Shown here one piece after another: positions 1 to 7,723 of a DNA stretch of 54,029 nucleotides. Numbering within the stretch: position 1 is the first letter of the stretch; each line of letters opens with the position of its first letter. A program made the translations under genes and the position numbers. Location: the NCBI RefSeq assembly GCF_000377945.1, contig NZ_KB898943.1:1-54029 (forward strand), in the 5' to 3' direction. The stretch is from Thioalkalivibrio sulfidiphilus. GTDB lineage: Bacteria > Pseudomonadota > Gammaproteobacteria > Ectothiorhodospirales > Ectothiorhodospiraceae. The notes under the pieces are model-generated. The model was not told where the DNA came from. It saw nothing but the letters and a program-made list of their open reading frames with translations, and searched no databases.

Positions 1-244
1 TCACCCGCGAGGAAAACACCCCGTTGGCGTAGGCATACGTCAGCACCTTCACCATCATCGCCGGATCAAACGGCTGTCGGCGCCTGCCATCGCCTTCATA
101 GCGGGCATGAAACGCCGTGAGATCCAAGGCGTCCACCGCATCGGAGACGAAGTAGGCCAAATGCTGCTCCGGAAGCCACTCCTTGAGCGACGCGGGCAAC
201 AGTAACTGCTGATCGGGATTGTAGGGGCGGTAGGTCGTCGGCAT
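1..244 (-). CDS. IS1182-family transposase, N-terminal part (cut by window edge)
   Basis: Only the first 81 residues are present; the gene runs off the left edge of the window. The protein starts MPTTYRPYNPDQQLLLP and continues with the DAVDALDL and RRRQPFDPAMMVKVLTYAYA stretches, typical of the N-terminal DUF772 domain of IS5/IS1182-type DDE transposases. The enzyme cuts and joins DNA to move its own element. ATG at 244 lies 22 bases inside the terminal inverted repeat at 267-287, the usual arrangement for this family. No strong ribosome binding site is visible. The catalytic DDE residues are outside the window, so activity cannot be judged. Confidence 0.87.
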   Translation of the reverse strand, partial: MPTTYRPYNPDQQLLLPASLKEWLPEQHLAYFVSDAVDALDLTAFHARYEGDGRRRQPFDPAMMVKVLTYAYANGVFSSRV

Positions 245-287
245 AGCCAATTCTAACGCTGCAGGTTTCTACCGCCCAGGCTCCTAG
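1..287 (-). mobile_element. Left IS1182-like element copy, 5' end
   Basis: The element's outer end is a 21-bp terminal repeat at 267-287 (read on the minus strand it starts CTAGGAGCCTGGGCGG). The same 21 bases occur at 53935-53955 as the outer end of a second copy. The element extends leftwards beyond the window. The outermost four bases are CTAG, a palindrome, so it is unclear whether they belong to the element or to the target site. Confidence 0.85.
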
Positions 288-313
288 CCCCGGCGCTTCC
301 GTTACCATGGGGC

Positions 314-856
314 ATGGATGCCCACCCACCGCCACTATCGGATCCTGCACCCCGTCTCTGGGACTACGCCTGTGCCGCCTATGCCCGCCCGGGCGTGGGC
401 GAGACCTGTCTCGACTGGCAGGCCCGCTACCAGGCCGACATCCCCCTGGTGCTGGCCCTGTGCTGGCAGGCGGCGCGTCGGCGCGCCATGCCGGATCCCG
501 CCGGGCTGTGCGCGTTGCGCGAGGCGCTGGCGCCCTGGCGCGGCGCTACGGTGCTGCGCCTGCGCGCCCTGCGCACCCGCCTCAAGCCCCTGAGCCCGCC
601 TCGGAGCCGCGGCGCGCAACTGCGCGCCGCCGTGCTGGCGGCGGAACTGGAGGCGGAACGGGTGCAGCTGGAATACCTGGCCCGGGCACTGCCGGACGCA
701 CCAGGACAGGAGGCATCCACCGGGCCGGCCCGACAGGCGCTGGCGCACTATCTGGCAGGGCTGGGGGTGCCGGACGGCGAGCGGGATCAGGCCGTGGCGA
801 CCCTGCTGAGGCAGCTCGATGCCCCGCCTCACGATGGCCTGGAAACCGGGCGCTGA
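314..856 (+). CDS. TIGR02444 family protein (DUF2390)
   Basis: A 180-residue soluble protein of unknown function. The N-terminal part (about residues 14-55) reads LWDYACAAYARPGVGETCL and then ADIPLVLALCWQA, the conserved signature I associate with the TIGR02444/DUF2390 family of gammaproteobacteria. The rest is arginine- and alanine-rich, predicted helical, without catalytic motifs I recognise. ATG at 314 is preferred over an out-of-frame ATG at 307 because only this frame gives the family signature. It stands alone between the IS end and the convergent pepN gene. The 236 bases after its stop hold no gene; I see only a weak 7-bp hairpin (1061-1067 with 1087-1093) near the end of pepN. Confidence 0.8.
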   Translation: MDAHPPPLSDPAPRLWDYACAAYARPGVGETCLDWQARYQADIPLVLALCWQAARRRAMPDPAGLCALREALAPWRGATVLRLRALRTRLKPLSPPRSRGAQLRAAVLAAELEAERVQLEYLARALPDAPGQEASTGPARQALAHYLAGLGVPDGERDQAVATLLRQLDAPPHDGLETGR

Positions 857-1092
857 CCCGTCGGGCTTGTTCGGCGCATCCCTGCGCCTCACCCCATGGG
901 GGCTCGCGCGACGAATCGCTCCCGGCGATTCGTTCAGCCCGACCCGCATGCCTGCGGCAGTGAATTTGTGAGTCCGGGTATCAGTGCACGGGAGATGCAT
1001 AGGACACCATGGGTTTCGGTTCAATCCATGTTCCCGCGTCCCTGAACTCCCCACGCGATCAGCGGTGTCCGCATCCGCCAAAAAGGCACCGC

Positions 1093-3732
1093 TCACTCCA
1101 GGCTGCGGCTGGCGATCTCGTAGACATCCCGCGACAGCCCGTGGGTGTCCACGATGCGCTTGAGGGCCTGCCGCATCAGCTTCTGACGGCCCGGATCGTA
1201 GCGTTTGAAACGGCTCAGGGACTTCACCAGCCGGGCGGCCACCTGGGGATTAAGGGGGTCCAGGGCGAGCACCTGGTCTGCCAGGAACTGATAGCCCGAA
1301 CCATCGGCGGCATGGAAGTGCACCGGGTTGGCGGTGGCGAAGGCGCCGATCAGCGCCCGCACCCGGTTGGGGTTGCGCAGGTTGAAGCCCGGGTGATCCA
1401 TCAGGCGCTTGACCCGCTCCAGGGCGCCGGGCAGACAGGTGGCGGCCTGCAGGCTGAACCACTTGTCCAGCACCAGGGGTTCGTCCTTCCAGCGCGCCTC
1501 GAAGGCGGCCAGCGCCGCCTCCCGCTCCTCGCAGGGGCAGTCCATGAGGGCGCGCAGCCCACCCATGGACTCGGTCATGTTGCGGGCATGGCGGAAACGG
1601 GCATAGGCCAGGGCGCGGCCATCGCCGTCACCGGTGGCGGCCAGGTAGGCGTAGGCCAGGTTGGCCAGCCGGCGCCGGCCCATGGTGGTGGCGTCCAGGG
1701 CCAGCGGGTCGGTGTCACCGTGCCGGTCGACGATGCCTCGCCAGCCCTGGCCGAGGCGATCCCCCAGGCCCCGGCGCAGGAACTGCCGGGCCTGGTGAAT
1801 GGCATCCACGTCCACCACCTCCATCTGCTCCGCCAGGTAGCTCTCCCCGGGCAGGCTCAGGGCCTCGGCCACCAGGGCCGGGTCCAGTTCCCGGTCGTCC
1901 AGCACCCGGGCCACCGCCTCGACGAAGCGCGCGTCCAGGGCGGGCTTGCGCCCGGCCTGCAGCTCGGCCACCAGCTTGAGCAGGATGCGCACGGCGTACT
2001 GCTGGCCCGCCTCCCAGCGGTTGAAGTCGTCGCCGTCGTGGGCCATGAGGAAGGCCAGCTGCGTGTCGCTGTAATCGAACCTGAGCTTCACCGGTGCGGA
2101 GAAGTTGCGCAACAGTGAGGGCACCGGCGCCTCGGGCACGTCCTCGAACACGAACACGTGATCCGGCGCGGTCAGCTCCAGGACCCGTTCGCCGCCGGCG
2201 GCACGACGCTCGCCCTCCAGGCGCAGGGGGATCTCCCGTCCCTCGCTGTTCAGCAGGGCCATGGCCAGGGGGATGTGCAGGGGCAGCTTCTCCGCCTGGC
2301 CCGGCGTGGGCGGGCAGGACTGGCGCACCGTGAGCCGGTAGCGCCGGGTCTCGGCATCGTAGGCCCCGGCCACATCCAGCACCGGCGTGCCGGCCTGGTC
2401 GTACCAACGGCGAAACTGGGAGAGGTCCCGGGCGCTGGCGTCCTCCATGGCGCGCACGAAATCGTCGGTGGTCACCGCCTGGCCGTCGTGGCGCTCGAAA
2501 TACAGGTCCAGCCCCTGGCGGAAGCACTCGCGGCCCAGCAGGGTCTGGATCATGCGCACCACCTCGGCGCCCTTCTCGTACACCGTCATGGTGTAGAAGT
2601 TGTTGATCTCCATGTACGACTGGGGACGCACCGGGTGGGCCATGGGGCTCGCGTCCTCGGGGAACTGCAGGCTGCGCAGGCGCTGCACATCGTCGATGCG
2701 CTTGACCGCGCGCAGGCTCTGGTCGGCGGTGAATTCCTGGTCCCGGAACACCGTCAGCCCTTCCTTCAGGGACAGCTGGAACCAGTCCCGGCAGGTGACC
2801 CGGTTGCCGGACCAGTTGTGGAAATACTCGTGGGCGATGACCGATTCGATGGCCACGAAGTCCTCGTCGGTGGCGGTGTCGGCACGGGCCAGCACGTACT
2901 TGGAGTTGAAGACGTTGAGGCCCTTGTTCTCCATGGCCCCCATGTTGAAGTCATCCACGGCCACGATCATGTAGACGTCCAGGTCGTACTCCCGGCCGAA
3001 GGTCTGCTCATCCCAGGCCATGGACTTCTTGAGCGAACGCATAGCGTGGTCGCACTTGTCCAGGTTGTGCCGCTGCACGTAGATGCGCAGGGCCACCTCC
3101 CGCCCGGAGCGGGTCACGAAGCGATCCTCCTGGCAGGCCAGATCGCCGGCCACCAGGGCGAACAGATAGCTGGGCTTGGGGAAGGGATCGTGCCACAGGG
3201 CGTAGTGCCGGCCGCCGGGCAGGTCGCCGCGCTCCAGCAGGTTGCCGTTGGACAACAGCACCGGGAAGGCCGCCTTGTCGGCACTCATGCGCACCGTGTA
3301 CTCGGCCATCACGTCGGGACGGTCCGGGAACCAGGTGATGCGCCGGAAACCCTCCGCCTCGCACTGGGTGCAGAAATTGCCGCCGGAGACGTACAGCCCC
3401 TCCAGGGCCGTGTTGCGCTCCGGGTGGATGAGGGTCTCGATGGCCAGCTCGCAGCGCTCAGGCAATCCCTGGATCCACAGCTGATCCCCCTCGATGCGCC
3501 AGGAGGCCGCATCCAGGGCGCGGCCGTCCACGGCCAGGGAGACCAGGGTCAGATCCTGGCCATAGAGCATCAGAGGCTGGCCGTGCGCGCCCTGTTCACG
3601 GGCGATCGAAAGCCGCGAACGCACCCGGGTCTCGGCGGGGTCCAGCTCGAAATCCAGGCTCACCCGCTCCACCCGCCAGGCGGGCGGCGTGTAGTCCTTG
3701 AGGTAGATGGTGCGCGGGGCGGCGTCTTTCAT
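1093..3732 (-). CDS. pepN: Aminopeptidase N (M1 family)
   Basis: Zinc metallo-aminopeptidase that removes N-terminal residues from peptides in the cytoplasm. The 879-residue length matches E. coli PepN (870). The substrate-recognition GAMEN motif is near residue 262 and the zinc-binding HEYFH with downstream glutamate (LKEGLTVFRDQEF) near 298-325, positions almost identical to E. coli. The C-terminal half contains the DUF3458-type domain and the all-helical end. The start at 3732 (MKDAAPRTIYLKDY) is chosen because homologues begin there and an AGGA sits upstream; the frame stays open a further 25 codons upstream without family support. It is a single gene, convergent with the TIGR02444 gene and divergent from the rhodanese gene. 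Confidence 0.97.
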   Translation of the reverse strand: MKDAAPRTIYLKDYTPPAWRVERVSLDFELDPAETRVRSRLSIAREQGAHGQPLMLYGQDLTLVSLAVDGRALDAASWRIEGDQLWIQGLPERCELAIETLIHPERNTALEGLYVSGGNFCTQCEAEGFRRITWFPDRPDVMAEYTVRMSADKAAFPVLLSNGNLLERGDLPGGRHYALWHDPFPKPSYLFALVAGDLACQEDRFVTRSGREVALRIYVQRHNLDKCDHAMRSLKKSMAWDEQTFGREYDLDVYMIVAVDDFNMGAMENKGLNVFNSKYVLARADTATDEDFVAIESVIAHEYFHNWSGNRVTCRDWFQLSLKEGLTVFRDQEFTADQSLRAVKRIDDVQRLRSLQFPEDASPMAHPVRPQSYMEINNFYTMTVYEKGAEVVRMIQTLLGRECFRQGLDLYFERHDGQAVTTDDFVRAMEDASARDLSQFRRWYDQAGTPVLDVAGAYDAETRRYRLTVRQSCPPTPGQAEKLPLHIPLAMALLNSEGREIPLRLEGERRAAGGERVLELTAPDHVFVFEDVPEAPVPSLLRNFSAPVKLRFDYSDTQLAFLMAHDGDDFNRWEAGQQYAVRILLKLVAELQAGRKPALDARFVEAVARVLDDRELDPALVAEALSLPGESYLAEQMEVVDVDAIHQARQFLRRGLGDRLGQGWRGIVDRHGDTDPLALDATTMGRRRLANLAYAYLAATGDGDGRALAYARFRHARNMTESMGGLRALMDCPCEEREAALAAFEARWKDEPLVLDKWFSLQAATCLPGALERVKRLMDHPGFNLRNPNRVRALIGAFATANPVHFHAADGSGYQFLADQVLALDPLNPQVAARLVKSLSRFKRYDPGRQKLMRQALKRIVDTHGLSRDVYEIASRSLE

Positions 3733-4051
3733 GGAGCGAGTCCTGGGGCTGGAGGTGCCCGGAGGCGGGGCAGAAGATGGATTCAAGACTATAGCCTCAG
3801 CCGGCACCGGGAGACCAGACGACCTGGGGCCAGTGAGGCTTTACAGCGCTGAACTTAACAAAATTGTCATGTTTCGGACGGGCGGTAGAAAAGCCGGGCA
3901 CAACCGTGCATGGGTCTCACTTTTCCAAACACTGTATTCAATCTAGCCTTACACACAAGGGCAACGCTAACGGTTCGCAGGGAAACCGATGGATACGCGG
4001 CCCCACATGTCAACACACCAAATAAGACCCGCATCACCTGGAGTTGAAACC

Positions 4052-4489
4052 ATGAAAACCAAGAACCTGTTCGCCCGTCTGAGCCTGATGCTGTTCTGCC
4101 TGCTGCCCGTCGTGGCCGCGGCCAACTACGCCTCCCCCGAGACCGTGCCCGGCACCACCTACGTGAGTCCCGCCGATGCCAAGGCCCTGTTCGACCGTGG
4201 CGTGCCCTTCGTGGACGTGCGCACCGCCTCCGACTTCGAGGCCGGCCGCATCCCCGGCGCCGAGAACCTGACCGTGGAGCGTGACCAGTCCCAGAGCAAG
4301 ATCACCGAGCAGAGCCTGCTGGAAGTCATCGGCTCCAAGGACGCCGAAGTGGTCCTGTACTGCAACAGCACCCCCTGCTGGCGCACCGCCGTGGCCGCCG
4401 AGCGCGCCGTGGAATGGGGCTTCACCAAGGTCTACTACTACCGTCTGGGCTTCCCCTCCTGGCGTGACGCCGGCTACCCGGTGGAATAA
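4052..4489 (+). CDS. Periplasmic rhodanese-like protein
   Basis: A 145-residue single-domain rhodanese with a signal peptide (MKTKNLFARLSLMLFCLLP, cleavage near VAAA-NY). Rhodanese features follow in order: VPFVDVRTASDFEAGRIPGA around residues 48-67 and the active-site loop YCNSTPCWRTAVAA near 108-121, whose first cysteine is the expected persulfide carrier. A second cysteine four residues later and the CWR pattern recall exported rhodaneses rather than GlpE. It probably carries or transfers sulfane sulfur in the periplasm. The start at 4052 follows GGAG and gives the signal peptide; the frame extends 21 codons upstream without support. It is followed by a strong terminator, so it is transcribed alone. 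The physiological donor and acceptor are not visible. Confidence 0.9.
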   Translation: MKTKNLFARLSLMLFCLLPVVAAANYASPETVPGTTYVSPADAKALFDRGVPFVDVRTASDFEAGRIPGAENLTVERDQSQSKITEQSLLEVIGSKDAEVVLYCNSTPCWRTAVAAERAVEWGFTKVYYYRLGFPSWRDAGYPVE

Positions 4490-4545
4490 GCGGGCCTGAA
4501 CACCGGCGCGCCCCGGACACCGGGCGATGCGCCCACGCAGGGAAG

Positions 4546-4591
4546 GCGCGCAAGGCCTGTTTCTATGGAAACGCCTTGCGCGCTTTTTTTT
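4546..4591 (+). terminator. Rho-independent terminator after the rhodanese gene
   Basis: A perfect 11-bp stem (4546-4556 with 4573-4583) encloses a second 5-bp stem (4559-4563 with 4568-4572) and is followed by eight Ts at 4584-4591. It separates the rhodanese gene from the chemoreceptor promoter just downstream. Confidence 0.92.
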
Positions 4592-4616
4592 GCCCACCCC
4601 GATGCCCCGAGCATCC

Positions 4617-4643
4617 TAAAGACCCACCGCGCTCGGCCGACAA
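4617..4643 (+). promoter_or_regulatory. Sigma-28 (FliA) promoter of the chemoreceptor gene
   Basis: TAAAGACC at 4617-4624, an 11-base spacer, then GCCGACAA at 4636-4643. This is close to the FliA consensus TAAAGTTT-N11-GCCGATAA, with 7 of 8 matches in the -10 element and the exact spacer. It lies 63 bases before the chemoreceptor ATG. It implies that the organism is flagellated and co-regulates this receptor with late flagellar genes. Confidence 0.75.
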
Positions 4644-4706
4644 ACATACAAGAACCATAACAAGGCGCACCACAGCGCCGACACGAACTGCACAGAGGAG
4701 TTTTCC

Positions 4707-6578
4707 ATGTCCCTGAAGATGCGACTGACGCTGCTCGCCCTGGGCGCCCTGCTGTTCGCCTCCATCGCCCTGATCGGCACCGCGCGCATGGCCCAGAGCG
4801 AGGCAGAGACACGCTTCGAGGCCCTGATTCTGAGCAGCAAGGCCGAGCTCTGGGGCAAGATCCTGAGCACCGAGGTGGAGCGCATGGGTACCGGCATGCA
4901 GGGCCTGACCCGGGATCGCAACACCCTGGCGGCCATGGCCGCCGGTGATCGTGCCGCCCTGGCCGACAGCGCACGCCCCACCTTCAACCGCCTGAGCGCC
5001 TCGGAGACCATCTCCCGCCTGCAACTCACCGATACGAGCGGCCAGGTGCTGTTCTCCGCCCCGGCGGATTTCACCGGTGTCACCCGCAAGGCGGTGGTGC
5101 AGCAGGCACTGGCGGAGCGCGCCGTGGTCCAGGGCTTGCAGCGGGACGAGGACGGCACCCTGGTCACGGTGCTGGCCTTCCCCATGTACCAGCGCGGCCA
5201 GCTGGCCGGTGCCGGCGTGTTCATGCGTACCCTGGACACGGCACTCTCCGACCTGTCCATGGCCAACGAGTCGCGCAACTTTATCGTCGGTCAGCGGGGC
5301 GTGGAGTACAGCACCGACGAGGGCTTCCTGCAGACCATCACCGGCGACACGGCCCGGCTAGTGGCCGGTGAGCCGGTGCAGCGGGTCCGGGATCGCGACG
5401 GCCGCTGGTACTCCGTGGCGGTGATCCCCGTGACGGCCCCCGACGGCCAGGCCCTGGCGCACCTGGTCAGCGTCAGTGACTACACCGAGAGCTTCAATTC
5501 CCAGGCCAACATCAACCGCCTGGCGATCCTGATCTCCGTGCTGGTGCTGGTGGTGCTGGCGGTGCTCATCTACTGGTACACACAGCGCGCCTTCGCGCCG
5601 CTGCTCGGCGCCGTGGACACCCTGGACGCCATCGCCAAGGGCGACCTGAGCCACGACCTGCCCGAGATCAACCGCCGCGACGAGACCGGCCGGCTGATGA
5701 CCGCCATGCGCACCATGCTGCTGCGCCTGCGGGACATGATCAACGAAATCAACGCCGCCACCGGCCAGGTGGCCGCGGCGGCGGAACAGATGTCCGCCAC
5801 CACCCAGCAGACCAGCGCCGGCATCCAGCGCCAGCGCGGCGAGATCGAGCTGCTGGCCACGGCCATGACCGAGATGAGCCAGACCACCCAGGACGTAGCC
5901 CGCAACGCCCAGGAGGCGGCCGACTCCGCCAACGCCGCCAAGCAGGAATCCACCAGCGGCGAGAAGGTGGTGCACCAGACCATCGGCGCCATCGAGGCCC
6001 TGGCCGCCTCCGTGGAGGAGACCGCCCAGGTGATCCAGCGCCTGGAAAACGACACCGACAACATCCGCGTGGTCCTGGACGTGATCCGCGGCATCGCCGA
6101 GCAGACCAACCTGCTGGCGCTCAATGCCGCCATCGAGGCCGCCCGGGCCGGTGAGCAGGGCCGCGGCTTCGCCGTGGTGGCCGATGAGGTGCGCACGCTC
6201 GCCACCCGCACCCAGGATTCCACCCAGGAGATCCAGCGCATCATCGAGCAGCTCCAGGGCGGCGCCGGCGAGGCGGTCAAGGCCATGGAGAACGGCCGCG
6301 GCAAGGCCCACAAGACCGTGGAGGAAGCCGCACGGGCGGGCGAATCCCTGTCCCGCATCCGCGCCGCGGTGGAGGTGATCACCGACATGAACCACCAGAT
6401 CGCCAGCGCCGCCGAGGAACAGAGCGCGGTGGCCGACAACATGAATCAGAGCGTGGTGACCATCAACCACGTGGCCGAGGAGACCAGCGCGGGAGCGGTA
6501 CAAACCGCCAACGCCTCCGAGGAGCTGGCGCAGCTGGCGATGCGCCTGCAGGAGCTGGCGGGCCAGTTCCGCACCTGA
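4707..6578 (+). CDS. Methyl-accepting chemotaxis protein
   Basis: A 623-residue transmembrane chemoreceptor that passes a periplasmic signal to CheA/CheW. TM1 is about residues 8-27; a periplasmic sensor domain of about 240 residues follows (length and [12 protein letters not shown]-type strands suggest a Cache/PAS-like fold). TM2 is about 271-292, HAMP about 293-347, and the methyl-accepting signalling domain runs to the end. The highly conserved hairpin tip reads [20 protein letters not shown] followed by [15 protein letters not shown]. There is no C-terminal CheR/CheB-binding pentapeptide. An AGGAG sits just before the ATG, and a sigma-28 promoter lies upstream. The ligand is unknown. No che genes are in the window. 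Confidence 0.96.
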   Translation: MSLKMRLTLLALGALLFASIALIGTARMAQSEAETRFEALILSSKAELWGKILSTEVERMGTGMQGLTRDRNTLAAMAAGDRAALADSARPTFNRLSASETISRLQLTDTSGQVLFSAPADFTGVTRKAVVQQALAERAVVQGLQRDEDGTLVTVLAFPMYQRGQLAGAGVFMRTLDTALSDLSMANESRNFIVGQRGVEYSTDEGFLQTITGDTARLVAGEPVQRVRDRDGRWYSVAVIPVTAPDGQALAHLVSVSDYTESFNSQANINRLAILISVLVLVVLAVLIYWYTQRAFAPLLGAVDTLDAIAKGDLSHDLPEINRRDETGRLMTAMRTMLLRLRDMINEINAATGQVAAAAEQMSATTQQTSAGIQRQRGEIELLATAMTEMSQTTQDVARNAQEAADSANAAKQESTSGEKVVHQTIGAIEALAASVEETAQVIQRLENDTDNIRVVLDVIRGIAEQTNLLALNAAIEAARAGEQGRGFAVVADEVRTLATRTQDSTQEIQRIIEQLQGGAGEAVKAMENGRGKAHKTVEEAARAGESLSRIRAAVEVITDMNHQIASAAEEQSAVADNMNQSVVTINHVAEETSAGAVQTANASEELAQLAMRLQELAGQFRT

Positions 6579-6600
6579 AGGCGGCTTGAAAATGACGCCG

Positions 6601-6646
6601 TGGGGGCCATACTCCGGGTAGGCATACCGAACCCGGGAGGCCCCCA
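6601..6646 (+). promoter_or_regulatory. Hairpin covering the ribosome binding site of the 73-residue gene
   Basis: An 8-bp perfect stem (6601-6608 with 6639-6646), with an inner arm CCGGGT (6614-6619) against ACCCGG (6631-6636), encloses GGGAGG (6635-6640), the only Shine-Dalgarno sequence of the next gene; the outer stem ends on the A of its ATG. Translation initiation would be blocked when it is folded. It could be a thermometer-like or protein-controlled switch, or simply the chemoreceptor transcript end; there is no T-run. Confidence 0.45.
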
Positions 6647-6867
6647 TGTTCGTCAAAGACCGCAACAATGGCCATCTCGTCGAGGTGATCGACGGCGCCG
6701 CCCTGATGGACCCGATCCAGAAGCAGTTCAAGGGACGCTACAACTGGGGTGAGGATCTGCCCGAGCCCGAGGCCTTCACCAAGGCCGACATGATCTTCCC
6801 CTCCGGCGAACCCCTGCCCCGCTGCTGGCTCGACATCCACTACCGCGACAACGAACTGCGCCGCTGA
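6646..6867 (+). CDS. Conserved small protein of unknown function
   Basis: A 73-residue acidic soluble protein with no signal peptide or membrane segment. The middle contains FKGRYNWGEDLPEPEAFTKA and the C-terminal part reads IFPSGEPLPRCWLDIHYRD; the PSGEPLPRCW block looks conserved and I believe similar proteins occur in related gammaproteobacteria, but I know no function. There is one cysteine (in PRCW). A strong GGGAGG precedes the ATG but is buried in a hairpin that begins 22 bases after the chemoreceptor stop. Same strand as the chemoreceptor; whether it shares its transcript is not clear. Confidence 0.75.
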   Translation: MFVKDRNNGHLVEVIDGAALMDPIQKQFKGRYNWGEDLPEPEAFTKADMIFPSGEPLPRCWLDIHYRDNELRR

Positions 6868-6937
6868 GACAACCCTGCGGCCCGTGTGCTTGAAACCGCG
6901 GCGGGCCGCAGGGAAGATGGGTCTGCGAAAAACCTTC

Positions 6938-7083
6938 TGCCGCAGAGACGCGGAGAAAGGAATCGGACAGGATTAACATGATTTACATGATAGTGAAGGC
7001 TTCGCCTTGACTGAATTAATCCCGTAAATCCTATTAATCCTGTCGATGTTTTCAGTTCTCTGCGTCTCCGCGCCTCTGCGGCA
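6938..7083. repeat. Inverted word array: octamer arms outside, nonamer arms inside
   Basis: The outer arms (6939-6960 and 7057-7082) are built from octamers of the CTCTGCGN type (CTCTGCGT, CTCCGCGC, CTCTGCGG on the right). The inner arms (about 6960-6991 and 7016-7047) are built from nonamers such as TTAATCCTG, TAAATCATG and TAAATCCTA. A small AAGGC/GCCTT hairpin sits at the centre (6996-7008). It fills the gap before bolA. Confidence 0.8.
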
Positions 7084-7102
7084 AATCGGGAAACAAACAA
7101 CC

Positions 7103-7420
7103 ATGAATATCCAGACCGACATCGAGCGCAAGCTGCGCGAGGCCTTCGACCCCGTTCACCTGGAAGTGGTCAACGAGAGCGCCAATCACAACGTGCCGCC
7201 CGGCTCCGAATCCCACTTCAAGGTCACCATCGCCAGCCAGGCCTTCGAGGGCGAGCGGCTAGTGGGGCGCCACCGCAAGGTGAACGCGGTGCTCTCCGAG
7301 GAACTGGCCGGGCGCATCCACGCCCTGGCCCTGCACACCCTCACCCCGGACGAGTGGTTCGAGCGCGCCGGCAGGGTGCCCGACTCGCCCCCTTGCCTGG
7401 GCGGTTCCAAGGCCGGCTGA
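7103..7420 (+). CDS. bolA: BolA family protein
   Basis: A 105-residue BolA protein, the same length as E. coli BolA. The family core is clear: LEVVNESANHNVPPGSESHF (about residues 17-36), then KVTIAS and GERLVGRHRKVNAVLSEELA, ending with HALALHTLTPDEW and a PPCLGGSKAG tail. BolA partners with monothiol glutaredoxin in [2Fe-2S] handling and affects envelope and stress physiology; the conserved histidine of the helix-turn region is present. ATG at 7103 follows a weak ribosome binding site; the frame continues upstream into the repeat but without homology. It is followed after 4 bases by the small CxxC protein gene, suggesting co-transcription. A repeat hairpin fills the upstream gap. Confidence 0.96.
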   Translation: MNIQTDIERKLREAFDPVHLEVVNESANHNVPPGSESHFKVTIASQAFEGERLVGRHRKVNAVLSEELAGRIHALALHTLTPDEWFERAGRVPDSPPCLGGSKAG

Positions 7421-7424
7421 ACAC

Positions 7425-7610
7425 GTGGGCGATGTCATTCAATTCAAGCGGCCCAAGGCCGCGGAGAAGCACAAGGGCAAGACCCTATGCCGCTCCAACT
7501 TTCACAAGTGGGAAGTGCTCAAGGAAAAGCAGTTCGACGTGAAGCAGGGCAAGCTGGTCACCGTGGAGCGTTGCGCCCGCTGCGGCGAGATCCGGGTCAG
7601 GACGACCTGA
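7425..7610 (+). CDS. Small zinc-ribbon-like protein
   Basis: A 61-residue basic protein starting with GTG at 7425, four bases after the bolA stop. It reads MGDVIQFKRPKAAEKHKGKT, then LCRSNFHKWEV and near the end VERCARCGEIRVR. One cysteine and one histidine (C22, H26) and a later CxxC (C50, C53) could form a zinc site. I do not recognise a named family. The tight spacing suggests co-translation with BolA. A large heptamer inverted array follows and probably terminates or stabilises this transcript. Confidence 0.72.
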   Translation: MGDVIQFKRPKAAEKHKGKTLCRSNFHKWEVLKEKQFDVKQGKLVTVERCARCGEIRVRTT

Positions 7611-7620
7611 ACAAAGGCAA

Positions 7621-7718
7621 TTCAAGATTCAAAATTCAAGATTCAAAGGTGATGGGGTTCCTTTGAATTTTGAATCTTGAATTTTGAATCTTGAATTTTG
7701 AATCTTGAATTTTGAATC
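7621..7718. repeat. Inverted heptamer array, TTCAANN family
   Basis: Left arm 7621-7648 is four heptamers (TTCAAGA, TTCAAAA, TTCAAGA, TTCAAAG). The right arm 7662-7717 is eight heptamers of the complementary type, alternating TTTGAAT and CTTGAAT. Only 13 bases separate the arms. It lies between convergent genes and ends 6 bases before the sucrose-phosphate synthase stop. Confidence 0.92.
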
Positions 7719-7723
7719 AAACA

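Noticed and set aside
857-1092. A gene in the gap between the TIGR02444 gene and pepN.
   Set aside because: Open frames here only run on from the flanking genes or read antisense into pepN; no ribosome binding site or homology was seen.
2158-3852. A plus-strand open frame of 564 codons opposite pepN.
   Set aside because: Composition is typical of an antisense shadow; pepN on the other strand has conserved zinc motifs and full length.
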